From NCBI GenBank assembly GCA_002404605.1, contig DHKA01000079.1:24310-57450 (forward strand): DNA of 33,141 nt. Reading direction: 5' to 3'. This DNA is from Clostridiales bacterium UBA4706. Lineage in GTDB: Bacteria; Bacillota; Clostridia; Oscillospirales; Oscillospiraceae. The notes below the pieces were generated by a model. The model did no database searches, was not told the origin of the DNA, and saw nothing but the letters and a program-made list of their open reading frames with translations. Position 1 is the stretch's first letter. Every line of letters starts with the position of its first letter. The position numbers and the translations under genes were made by a program. Positions 23,166 to 29,957 of the stretch are shown one piece after another.

Positions 23166-23308
23166 CCCCGTCCCTTGAATAACAAGGGGCGGGGAATTCA
23201 AACTGTCAGAAAAGCCTCGCAGAGTTGGCGCCCGCAGACGCACAGCGAGTGCGCTGCGGCGAGCCGCAGCCCTTTCAAACGAGAGCCCAGCGGAGCGGGT
23301 CTCGTTTG
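23166..23308. repeat. Cluster of three hairpins in the gap between degV and the XRE regulator
   Basis: The gap 23027-23311 beyond the degV promoter holds three stem-loops without T tracts. They are 23166-23176/23184-23194 (11 bp, one wobble), 23254-23260/23263-23269 (7 bp) and 23276-23284/23300-23308 (9 bp, CAAACGAGA). No open frame makes sense here. It looks like a REP- or MITE-like intergenic repeat rather than a plain terminator; one motif recurs at 15704. Confidence 0.45.
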
Positions 23309-23311
23309 AGA

Positions 23312-24292
23312 TTATCTTTCGCGGTTTTTCGTGAACAGACGGTAAAGATTCAGCACCGCGACAAAAAGCACGCCCGCAACCGGCCAGACGATCCACGTAT
23401 TCTTCCAGTCGCCGGTCGTAAAGCTCCAGCCAAGAAACACGGCCGTGGCGAGCATCCAGAATGCGGCGGAGAGCGCTTCCTCGCGTTCGTTGCGCTTTTT
23501 CTCCGCCGGAGCGTAATCGCCGGACTGCAAAATCTTCTGCATGCTCGACCAGCGGAGGCCCGTCACAACGAAAACCGCCGCGCCGGTCCCTGCCAGGATC
23601 AGCATTGCGCATACCGCAAGGATCATCGCAAAATCGCTCCCCGCCGCCATGCCGATGAATATCGGCACCGGGGAGAGGATGCAGAGCATCGTGCCGATCA
23701 TGTTGCAGCGCACATGCGTGCTTTTATACTGCCGCTGCCGCTCGCTCACCATGCCCGTCACGCCGTATTCCGTGTCGAACGACTCCTTATCGAGGAAGGC
23801 ATAGGGGCCGTTTTTAATGCTGCAGGAGAGAAAAACCGCGACCGCCGCCGCGATAAAAAGGAACAGCACGATAAGCCCTGCGGCCGAAGCGGTGTTTTCC
23901 GAAATGCCGTAAGCCGGGATCTCGGCCATCGCGCCGAGGATCAGAAGCGGGATGACCGAAAAGATGCAGAGAAACGTCGCCGCCGCCATGCGCACGGAGG
24001 CAGTTTTCCGCAGCGCCAGATACTCATTGGCCTCGGCGAGCGTGAGCCGCCGCACGGCGGAATCCTCGCCGCCGGAGGTGAACTCCTCGCTTTCGATCTC
24101 GTCTTTCAGCAGATAGTCCGTTGTAACGCCGAAGAGATCGCCGAGCATGAGGATCTTTTCGAGATCGGGCACGGTCTGTGCGCTCTCCCACTTGGATACC
24201 GCCTGCCGCGATACATTCATTTTCTCCGCCAGATCTTCCTGCGACCAGCCGTTCTTTTTCCGCAGCCGGATGATTTTGTCCGCCAGGATCAT
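23312..24292 (-). CDS. XRE-family regulator with a six-helix membrane domain
   Basis: A 326-residue protein. Residues 1-62 are a Cro/C1-type helix-turn-helix ('LRKKNGWSQEDLAEKMNVSRQAVSKWESAQTVPDLEKI'), followed by a linker ('TTDYLLKDE') and a Ser/Glu-rich segment. From about residue 100 there are six hydrophobic helices in pairs, with a soluble loop after the second pair. This layout is common in Clostridia as a membrane-tethered regulator that may sense envelope stress or antimicrobial compounds. The start MILADK (24292) is chosen because GGAGG stands 8 nt upstream; the ATG 15 nt earlier lies across that site. A perfect palindrome (24391-24413) and a strong promoter lie upstream, suggesting autoregulation. 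Confidence 0.83.
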   Translation of the reverse strand: MILADKIIRLRKKNGWSQEDLAEKMNVSRQAVSKWESAQTVPDLEKILMLGDLFGVTTDYLLKDEIESEEFTSGGEDSAVRRLTLAEANEYLALRKTASVRMAAATFLCIFSVIPLLILGAMAEIPAYGISENTASAAGLIVLFLFIAAAVAVFLSCSIKNGPYAFLDKESFDTEYGVTGMVSERQRQYKSTHVRCNMIGTMLCILSPVPIFIGMAAGSDFAMILAVCAMLILAGTGAAVFVVTGLRWSSMQKILQSGDYAPAEKKRNEREEALSAAFWMLATAVFLGWSFTTGDWKNTWIVWPVAGVLFVAVLNLYRLFTKNRER

Positions 24293-24390
24293 AATTGTTT
24301 CCTCCATTTCGTGGCGCGGGTGCTGCGCCGTGATGTTGGAGCAAATATACCTTTTTTCCGGGTTGCAAACTACCAATCGGCAGCTGGAAA

Positions 24391-24413
24391 TGTGTCAACC
24401 GCCGGTTGACACA
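24391..24413. promoter_or_regulatory. 23-bp perfect palindromic operator of the XRE-membrane regulator
   Basis: TGTGTCAACC (24391-24400), spacer GCC, GGTTGACACA (24404-24413). TTGACA occurs on both strands within it. It lies about 100 bp upstream of the regulator start and about 40-60 nt downstream of the predicted transcription start, so a bound repressor would act as a road-block. In RNA it would also form a 10-bp hairpin. Confidence 0.65.
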
Positions 24414-24428
24414 GGACTTTTTGCGTGC

Positions 24429-24460
24429 AAAATGCAGACAGGAGCTTGCTCCAGCCTGCA
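24429..24460 (-). terminator. Terminator downstream of sleB, overlapping the next promoter
   Basis: On the minus strand TGCAG (24460-24456), GGAGC (24452-24448), loop AA, GCTCC, CTGCA (24437-24433), then TTTTG. The two stem blocks are separated by a 3x3 internal loop. A second possible stop signal is GCGC-GTGAGA-GCGC-TTTTT at the sleB stop itself. Modest stability. Confidence 0.5.
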
Positions 24461-24488
24461 TTATACCGCGTCATCCGCCGTCTGTCCA
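24460..24488 (-). promoter_or_regulatory. Promoter of the XRE-membrane regulator
   Basis: On the minus strand TGGACA (24488-24483), 17-bp spacer, perfect TATAAT (24465-24460). The predicted start (about 24453) lies within the first arm of the sleB terminator hairpin. Confidence 0.7.
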
Positions 24489-24510
24489 CCGCGGAACGCA
24501 AAAAGCGCTC

Positions 24511-25185
24511 TCACGCGCAGAAGCGGTGCTTGCCGATCTGCACGATCAGCGGGCGCGACCAGATCCACTGGCTCGTCGCCGTGACGGGATTGAAGTAGTA
24601 GATCGCGCCGCCGGTCGGGTCATAGCCGTTCATGGCGTCGCGCGCGGCGGCGTAGGCGCTCTGCGCGACCGGCTCGTCGAACTGCCCGTCATCGAGGCAG
24701 GAGAATGCCCCGCGCTGGTAAATGACGCCGGAGAGCGTATTCGGAAACGACGGATGCGCGATGCGGTTCATCACGACCGCGCCCACGGCGACCTGTCCCT
24801 CGTAGCTCTCGCCGCGCGCCTCGGCGGAGATGAGCCGCGCGAGCAGCGCCACGTCGCCGGAGGTGTTCTGCTCGATAAGCCCCGCGGACGAGATGCCGAG
24901 CGCCGCGAGCGTCTCCGTGCCCGCCTTGCCGTCGGCGGCAAGACCGTTTCTCTGCTGGAAGAGCAGCACCGCCGCCTCCGTACGGCTGCCGTAAATACCG
25001 TCCACGTCGGCGCTGTAGTAGCCCCAGTCCTTGAGCTTCTGCTGAATTTCGGAAACGACGCTGCCGGTAGAACCGCGCTTATACGACGCCGCGTCTGCGT
25101 TCTGTGCGAGCTCAATGACCGCTATATTCACCGCGAAAAGCACCGCGATCGCAACGCAGGCGCGTTTTAACCCATATTTTGTCAT
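24511..25185 (-). CDS. sleB: Spore cortex-lytic enzyme SleB
   Basis: A 224-residue exported lytic transglycosylase that degrades cortex muramic-lactam peptidoglycan during germination. The signal peptide or N-terminal anchor is about 1-32 (ending 'NADA'). A PG_binding_1 repeat domain (about 35-97) has 'GSTGSVVSEIQQKLKDWGYY' and 'GIYGSRTEAAVLLFQ'. The SleB/hydrolase_2 catalytic domain (about 110-224) has Glu122 in 'LISAEARGESYEGQVAVGAVVMNR', the expected catalytic acid. Its presence marks the organism as an endospore former. In Bacillus the usual partner is ypeB; none is adjacent here. GGAGGGG (part of the thrS terminator hairpin) is the ribosome-binding site, 7 nt from the ATG. Confidence 0.92.
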   Translation of the reverse strand: MTKYGLKRACVAIAVLFAVNIAVIELAQNADAASYKRGSTGSVVSEIQQKLKDWGYYSADVDGIYGSRTEAAVLLFQQRNGLAADGKAGTETLAALGISSAGLIEQNTSGDVALLARLISAEARGESYEGQVAVGAVVMNRIAHPSFPNTLSGVIYQRGAFSCLDDGQFDEPVAQSAYAAARDAMNGYDPTGGAIYYFNPVTATSQWIWSRPLIVQIGKHRFCA

Positions 25186-25223
25186 AAAAACCCCTCCAAA
25201 CCGTTTTTCATAGTTTGGAGGGG
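25186..25223 (-). terminator. thrS terminator whose 3' arm is the sleB ribosome-binding site
   Basis: On the minus strand CCCCTCCAAAC (25223-25213), an 11-nt loop, GTTTGGAGGGG (25201-25191) and TTTTT (25190-25186). The sleB ATG follows at once. The Shine-Dalgarno GGAGG is inside the 3' arm. Read-through RNA would therefore have it sequestered. A CAAACTA element (25217-25211) resembling a sigma-G -10 (CATNNTA) lies in the 5' arm, with TCATA 18 bp upstream as a possible -35. Confidence 0.85.
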
Positions 25224-25249
25224 CGCAATTTGTTTTATGATGTCAAATT

Positions 25250-26998
25250 TTAGTTTTTCTTTGTGCGGACTTCCTCGCCCACGCGCGCGATGAAGTCGTC
25301 AAGAGCCATGACGCCCTCGTCACCGCCGCGGCTGCGCACCGCGACCGTGCCGCTCTCGGCTTCCTTGTCGCCGAGGATGAGCAGATACGGGATCTTCTGG
25401 TTGCGGCCTTCGGCGATCTTCTTGCCGATCTTCTCGTTGCGCAGGTCCTTCTCCACGCGCAGTCCGGCAGCGTCGAGCGCGGCGGCGACCTTTTCGGCGG
25501 CTTCGTTCGCGCGGTCGGTGATCGTGAGAACACGCACCTGCACGGGCGCGAGCCACACAGGGAACGCGCCGGCGTAGTGCTCGGTGATGATGCCGATGAA
25601 GCGCTCGATGGAGCCGAGCACGACGCGATGGATCATGACCGGGCGGTGCTTCTCGCCGTCCGCGCCGGTGTATTCGAGCTCAAAGCGTTCGGGGAGCTGC
25701 ATGTCGAGCTGGATCGTGCCGCACTGCCAGGTACGGCCGAGACTGTCGGCCAGATGGAAGTCGAGCTTCGGGCCGTAGAACGCGCCGTCGCCCTCGTTGA
25801 TGACGTAGCTTTTGCCCATCTCGGTCACGGCGGCCTTGAGCGTTTCGGTGGCGAAATCCCAGTCCTTCACGTCGCCCATGTGGTCCTCGGGCATCGTGGA
25901 GACCTCGATCTCGTAACGGAGACCGAATACGGAGTAGACCTCGTCGAACAGGCGGACGACATTCTTGATCTCGTCCTTCATCTGCTCCCAGGTCATAAAG
26001 ATGTGCGCGTCGTCCTGCGTGAAGCAGCGGACGCGGAACAGGCCGTGCAGCGCGCCGGAGAGCTCGTGGCGGTGGACAAGGCCCAGCTCGCCCACGCGCA
26101 GCGGCAGATCGCGGTAAGAGTGCGGCTCGGACTTGTATACGAGCATACCGCCCGGACAGTTCATCGGCTTGATGGCGTAGTCCTCGCCGTCGATGACGGT
26201 AGTGTACATGTTCTGCTTATAGTGCTCCCAATGGCCGGAGCGCTCCCACAGTGCGCGGTTGAGGATCATCGGCGTGGAGATCTCCACATAGCCATAGCGC
26301 TTGTGCACCTGACGCCAGTAATCGATGAGCGTGTTGCGCAGCACCATGCCCTTCGGCAGGAAGAACGGGAAGCCGGGGCCTTCGTCCATGAGCGTGAAGA
26401 GGCCGAGCTCCTTGCCGAGCTTGCGGTGGTCGCGCTTCTTGGCTTCCTCGATGCGGGCGAGATACTCGTCGAGCATGTCCTTGCTCGGGAAGCTCACGGC
26501 ATAGAAGCGCTGGAGCATTTTGCGCTTGGAGTCGCCGCGCCAGTAAGCGCCCGTAACGCTCGTGATTTTGATGCCGTTGCCCTTGATGCGGCCGGTGGAA
26601 TCGAGATGCGGACCGGCGCACAGGTCGGTGAACTCGCCCTGACGGTAGAAGGAAATGACGGCGTCCTCCGGCAGATCGTTGATGAGCTCCACCTTGTAGG
26701 GCTGTTCGGCCTTTTCCATGAGCGCGACGGCCTCGGCGCGGGGCAGCTCAAAGCGTTCGAGTTTCAGCTTTTCCTTGCAGATCTTGCGCATTTCCTTCTC
26801 GATGGCTTCAAAGTCGTCGGGAGAGAAGGTGTGCTCGCTGTCGATGTCGTAATAGAAGCCGTCCTCGATCGCAGGGCCGATGGCGAGCTTCGTACCCGGG
26901 TACAGGCGGCAGATCGCCTGCGCCATGACGTGCGAGCAGGTATGATGGTACGTTTTGCGGTATTCGGGATTTTCCCAGCTGTAAGCGTTCTCTTCCAT
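25250..26998 (-). CDS. thrS: Threonyl-tRNA synthetase, lacking the TGS domain
   Basis: A 582-residue class-II synthetase charging tRNA-Thr. The N-terminus goes straight into the editing/SAD domain: HxxxH at His19/His23 in 'YHHTCSHVMAQAI', and 'FTDLCAGPHLDSTG' (about 123-136). The catalytic core has zinc ligand Cys281 in 'PMNCPGG', motif 2 'GLFRVRCFTQDDAHIF' (Cys where Gly or Arg is usual; Arg323 kept) with zinc-ligand candidate His332, and motif 3 in 'VLGSIERF'. The anticodon-binding domain covers about 480-582. Canonical ThrS is about 640 residues with a TGS domain first; here ATG 26998 (GGAGGAG upstream) lies right after the T-box leader, so TGS is truly absent. Regulated by the T-box. Confidence 0.95.
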   Translation of the reverse strand: MEENAYSWENPEYRKTYHHTCSHVMAQAICRLYPGTKLAIGPAIEDGFYYDIDSEHTFSPDDFEAIEKEMRKICKEKLKLERFELPRAEAVALMEKAEQPYKVELINDLPEDAVISFYRQGEFTDLCAGPHLDSTGRIKGNGIKITSVTGAYWRGDSKRKMLQRFYAVSFPSKDMLDEYLARIEEAKKRDHRKLGKELGLFTLMDEGPGFPFFLPKGMVLRNTLIDYWRQVHKRYGYVEISTPMILNRALWERSGHWEHYKQNMYTTVIDGEDYAIKPMNCPGGMLVYKSEPHSYRDLPLRVGELGLVHRHELSGALHGLFRVRCFTQDDAHIFMTWEQMKDEIKNVVRLFDEVYSVFGLRYEIEVSTMPEDHMGDVKDWDFATETLKAAVTEMGKSYVINEGDGAFYGPKLDFHLADSLGRTWQCGTIQLDMQLPERFELEYTGADGEKHRPVMIHRVVLGSIERFIGIITEHYAGAFPVWLAPVQVRVLTITDRANEAAEKVAAALDAAGLRVEKDLRNEKIGKKIAEGRNQKIPYLLILGDKEAESGTVAVRSRGGDEGVMALDDFIARVGEEVRTKKN

Positions 26999-27009
26999 GA
27001 TGTCTCCTC

Positions 27010-27260
27010 CGGTGTATATTATTTCTCTTTTGCAAACAAAAAAGCACGCCCATGCCGACCTTGCGGCACAGGGGTGCTTTGAAAACACGGTTCCACCCTG
27101 TTATTTCACTCATTCATTGACCCATAACGCGGTCAAGCGGGCGGGCATTTCCTCCCACCGGCTCCGGGACGGTCGATACCGGGCTCGTCCGCAGGACGCT
27201 TTCACCAATGCGCGTCCCTCTCTGCGCCGACTTCTCCGGGCGTTTCCCTTCAACGCCTAT
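27010..27260 (-). promoter_or_regulatory. T-box riboswitch of thrS
   Basis: The 250-nt leader ends with the hallmark T-box AGGGTGGAACCGTG (27099-27086, minus strand). It is followed by a terminator: arms 27080-27064 and 27057-27041 (17 bp, one mismatch, two wobbles), loop CAAGGT, then TTTTTT (27043-27038). Stem I features upstream are AGAGAG (AG-bulge region, about 27219-27214), GGTGAAAGC in the distal stem, and a candidate ACC threonine specifier at 27173-27171 before GTCCCGGAG. Uncharged tRNA-Thr is expected to stabilise the antiterminator. The bulge TGGA would pair with an acceptor end UCCA. The specifier assignment is inferred; the T-box itself is certain. Confidence 0.93.
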
Positions 27261-27266
27261 GTCGGG

Positions 27267-27295
27267 ACTATACACCCAAAAAATGCAGGTGTCAA
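27267..27295 (-). promoter_or_regulatory. Sigma-A promoter of thrS
   Basis: On the minus strand a perfect TTGACA (27295-27290), 17-bp spacer, TATAGT (27272-27267). The TGA inside the -35 box is the stop codon of the upstream gene (27294-27292). Confidence 0.88.
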
Positions 27296-27993
27296 GTCCC
27301 CTGCGCCGCGCGCTGCAAAAGCGCCGCCAGCGCGTACAGCACGGGCTGATGTACCAGATAGATAAGGAGCGAGCGGCGGCTCAGCCACGAGAGAGCGCGC
27401 GGCGCGCTCTCGTACTTCTTCTCCGGCGGCATATCGCCGAGCCGCTCTGCCGCCGCAGCCGCGGCGAAAAAGAGCGCGCCCCATGGCAGCAGCGGATAGT
27501 AATCCGCCGAAGCAAACGCCGCCGTGCGCAGTCCGAACGGAAAAAGAAACGGCACACCCACCCGCACACGCACCGGAAGCGCGAACGTCAGCACGAAAAC
27601 GAGCAGTGCAGCGCCGCAGGCGTAGATTTCCGGCAGAGTCTCCCAGCGCTTGCGCACCGCGGCATACAGCAGCATGCACGTGCCGAGCAAATGCAGTATG
27701 CCCCAATATACGGGCACACCGGCAAAATATGTCGCCGCGGACACGATGAGCGCCGCACCGAACACGATGATGCCCCGGCGCAGAGGGCGCTTCGAGAGAC
27801 GCGCACACACGCCGGAGATCACGACGAAGCTCCCGGCGATGGCATAACGGGCAAGCTCCATAACGCCGCTTTGCATAAGCGAACCCGGCACGAGCCCCGC
27901 CGATGCAAGATCAAAAAGAAAGTGCCATATGATCATGGCGAGCAGCGCCGCTGCCCGCCATGTATCGAGAAAGCCTATGCGTTTTTTGCTCAC
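27292..27993 (-). CDS. DUF1624 / heparan-alpha-glucosaminide N-acetyltransferase-like membrane protein
   Basis: A 233-residue polytopic membrane protein with seven or so hydrophobic segments. The N-terminal 'RIGFLDTWRAAALLAMIIWHFLFDL' (5-29) is the DUF1624/YeiB signature, in which an arginine and a histidine flank the first helix. 'YWGILHLLGTCMLLYAAVRKR' and 'LIYLVHQPVLYA' near the end complete the acyltransferase-like pattern. The family is related to HGSNAT, which moves acetyl groups across a membrane; the acceptor here is unknown. The start is GTG 27993, whose GTGA overlaps the ychF stop. No independent Shine-Dalgarno is visible, so translation is coupled. Its own stop lies in the thrS promoter. 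Confidence 0.8.
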   Translation of the reverse strand: MSKKRIGFLDTWRAAALLAMIIWHFLFDLASAGLVPGSLMQSGVMELARYAIAGSFVVISGVCARLSKRPLRRGIIVFGAALIVSAATYFAGVPVYWGILHLLGTCMLLYAAVRKRWETLPEIYACGAALLVFVLTFALPVRVRVGVPFLFPFGLRTAAFASADYYPLLPWGALFFAAAAAAERLGDMPPEKKYESAPRALSWLSRRSLLIYLVHQPVLYALAALLQRAAQGT

Positions 27994-29093
27994 TTGGAAA
28001 CGTTGAAGCGGAAGAGCGTCACGTCGCCGTCGTGCATCACGTAGTCCTTGCCCTCGAGCCGGACAAGCCCCTTTTCCTTGGCCGCGGCCATGCTGCCGCA
28101 GGCTTTGAGATCGTCAAACGCCACGATCTCGGCGCGGATAAAGCCCTTTTCAAAGTCGGTGTGGATCTTGCCGGCGGCCTGCGGCGCTTTCGTGCCGCGG
28201 CGGATCGTCCAGGCGCGCACCTCGTCGCTGCCCGCCGTCAGGAAGGAGATGAGGCCCAGCAGCTCGTAAGACGCCTGAATGAGGCGCTGCAGGCCGGACT
28301 CGGTCATGCCGAGCTCTTCCATGAATACGGCGCGCTCCTCCTCGTCGAGCTCCGCGATCTCCTGCTCAAACCGGGCGCACACCGGCAGCACGCGGCTGCC
28401 CTCGGCGTCCGCGAGCGCCTTGACCTGCTGATAGTATGCGTTGTTCTCAGCCCCGGCGGAGAAGCCGTCCTCGTCGAGGTTCGCGGCATAGATGATGGGC
28501 TTATTGGTGAGAAGGTCGGACGCGGCGATGATCTCCCGCTCTTCCTCGTCGGCCTCAAAGCTGCGGGCGGAGCGTCCGCCGTCCATCCATTCGATGAGGC
28601 GGCCGAGGACCTCGGCTTCCTTTTTGAATTTCTTATCGCCGCTCTTGGCGTTTTTCTCCGCCTTGTCCTGGCGGCGGCGCAGCATTTCGATGTCGGCAAG
28701 GATGAGCTCCAGATCGACGGTCTCAATGTCGCTCACGGGATCGTGCGAGCACTCGTGGCGGATGATATCGGCATTATCAAAGCAGCGGACGACGTGGACG
28801 ATGGCGTCGGTGTTGCGAATATCGCCGAGGAACTTGTTGCCGAGACCTTCGCCCTGCGACGCACCCTTGACAAGGCCCGCGATGTCCACGAACTCGATCG
28901 TAGCTGGGGTGTACTTCTTCGGCTGATACATCTCCGCAAGATAGTCCAGCCGCGCGTCCGGCACGGTGACGACGCCGACGTTCGGCTCGATCGTGCAGAA
29001 CGGGTAGTTCGCCGACTCCGCCCCGGCGTTCGTCAGCGCATTGAAAAGCGTGCTCTTACCCACGTTGGGCAGCCCCACGATACCAAGTTTCAT
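27990..29093 (-). CDS. ychF: Ribosome-associated ATPase YchF (Obg family)
   Basis: A 367-residue TRAFAC P-loop protein with ATP preference. G1 is GLPNVGKST (7-15). 'PFCTIEPNVGVVTVPD' is the switch I/G2 region, 'DIAGLVKGAS' G3, and the altered G4 'NKPIIYAANLDEDG' replaces NKxD, as expected for YchF. A coiled coil (about 140-200) and a C-terminal TGS domain (about 283-366) follow. YchF binds ribosomes and modulates translation and stress responses. The start ATG 29093 has AAGGAG about 12 nt upstream; longer frames run into the promoter. It is followed by the overlapping DUF1624 gene. Confidence 0.94.
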   Translation of the reverse strand: MKLGIVGLPNVGKSTLFNALTNAGAESANYPFCTIEPNVGVVTVPDARLDYLAEMYQPKKYTPATIEFVDIAGLVKGASQGEGLGNKFLGDIRNTDAIVHVVRCFDNADIIRHECSHDPVSDIETVDLELILADIEMLRRRQDKAEKNAKSGDKKFKKEAEVLGRLIEWMDGGRSARSFEADEEEREIIAASDLLTNKPIIYAANLDEDGFSAGAENNAYYQQVKALADAEGSRVLPVCARFEQEIAELDEEERAVFMEELGMTESGLQRLIQASYELLGLISFLTAGSDEVRAWTIRRGTKAPQAAGKIHTDFEKGFIRAEIVAFDDLKACGSMAAAKEKGLVRLEGKDYVMHDGDVTLFRFNVSK

Positions 29094-29138
29094 AGCTTCG
29101 TTTATCTCCTTACGGTGAATTGGCTCTGTAACAGGAGA

Positions 29139-29167
29139 ATTATAGCAGACTTTTTCCCATCTCACAA
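29139..29167 (-). promoter_or_regulatory. Sigma-A promoter of ychF
   Basis: On the minus strand TTGTGA (29167-29162), 17-bp spacer, perfect TATAAT (29144-29139). Confidence 0.78.
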
Positions 29168-29246
29168 GCGGTATTCACGCTTTTGTGTCCGGCGTGGGTG
29201 AGATCGCTCTTGCGGCGATACTTGAGCGGGATACGTCGGCGTTTTC

Positions 29247-29447
29247 TTATTCCGTATAGAAAAATATCTCTTCCACGGTGGCGTGAAAGACCTTGGCGAT
29301 ATCCATGGCCAGCTTCAGCGAGGGGTTATACCGCCCCCGCTCGAGATTGACGATCGTTTCGCGCCGGACGCCGACAAGGTCGGCAAGCTCTGACTGCGTA
29401 AGTCCCTGCTTTTCCCGGTATTCCCGGATCCTGGTCGTCAGTGCCAT
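29247..29447 (-). CDS. Small XRE-family transcriptional regulator
   Basis: A 66-residue protein that is just one Cro/C1-type helix-turn-helix: 'IREYREKQGLTQSELADLVGVRRETIVNLERGRYNPSLKLAMDIAKVF', ending 'EEIFFYTE'. It belongs to the short group usually paired with a small membrane protein. GGAG (at the end of the upstream gene) is its ribosome-binding site, and ATG 29447 is 1 nt after the upstream stop. It probably represses its own operon through the palindrome at 29880-29922. No intrinsic terminator is evident between it and ychF. Confidence 0.9.
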   Translation of the reverse strand: MALTTRIREYREKQGLTQSELADLVGVRRETIVNLERGRYNPSLKLAMDIAKVFHATVEEIFFYTE

Positions 29448-29448
29448 C

Positions 29449-29856
29449 TCAGACTCCCTTTTTATCCATCACGCAGAACAAAACCGTGCGGACGACCGCG
29501 AGCAAAACCAGCGTCCCCATCAGGCCGTAGCCGACGATCTCCGTAGAGATCGCAAATCTCCCGGCGGCGCAGACAAAGCCGAGCGCCACGATCAGCCAAA
29601 CGACGATCTTCAGGCAGATCGCGTCGCACCGTTTGAGATTTGTCTCCGACATTTCATCCGGTGTCTCCTTTTTATACCTCCGGATGCGGATGCCAAGAGA
29701 AACAAAATAGTAAAACGTGAAAACGGCGACAACATGCTGGATGGTCGTATAGTAGTCCTTCCAGTCGTTCCGCGCCCACATCCAATAATACACAGCCAAC
29801 AGCGCAGCAAACACGATCTTGTCCGCGTCCAGTTCCCGCAGCGATACTTTTTTCAT
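29449..29856 (-). CDS. Four-helix membrane protein paired with the XRE regulator
   Basis: A 135-residue protein with four hydrophobic stretches: about 13-29, 39-57, 82-101 and 108-128. The middle loop is charged ('RRYKKETPDEMSETNLKRCD', about 59-78). I do not recognise a named family with confidence; similar proteins sit beside short XRE regulators in many Firmicutes. GAGGAGG precedes ATG 29856. It is the first gene of a two-gene operon under a palindromic operator. Possible roles are a sensor that sequesters the regulator at the membrane, or an immunity/stress protein that the regulator controls. Confidence 0.75.
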   Translation of the reverse strand: MKKVSLRELDADKIVFAALLAVYYWMWARNDWKDYYTTIQHVVAVFTFYYFVSLGIRIRRYKKETPDEMSETNLKRCDAICLKIVVWLIVALGFVCAAGRFAISTEIVGYGLMGTLVLLAVVRTVLFCVMDKKGV

Positions 29857-29879
29857 ACGGTGCCTCCTCAGAAAACAAT

Positions 29880-29922
29880 AAGTGATATATTTATCACATC
29901 TAATGTGATAAATATATCACTT
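29880..29922. promoter_or_regulatory. 43-bp palindromic operator with two GTGATA-N4-TATCAC sites
   Basis: Perfect 20-bp arms (29880-29899 and 29903-29922) around CTA. Each arm holds its own inverted repeat GTGATA-N4-TATCAC, so there are two dyads centred about 23 bp apart. It covers the -10 and start region of the membrane protein/XRE operon, the place expected for a repressor. Confidence 0.85.
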
Positions 29923-29939
29923 TACAATTTCTATGCCAA
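29911..29939 (-). promoter_or_regulatory. Promoter of the membrane protein/XRE operon
   Basis: On the minus strand TTGGCA (29939-29934), 17-bp spacer, TATATT (29916-29911). The -10 is embedded in the palindrome, so occupancy would block RNA polymerase. Confidence 0.75.
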
Positions 29940-29957
29940 TAGCAATGTGAGAAAAAA

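Noticed and set aside
28048..29093. Long plus-strand frames across ychF
   Set aside because: YchF motifs are complete on the minus strand; the plus frames are shadows.
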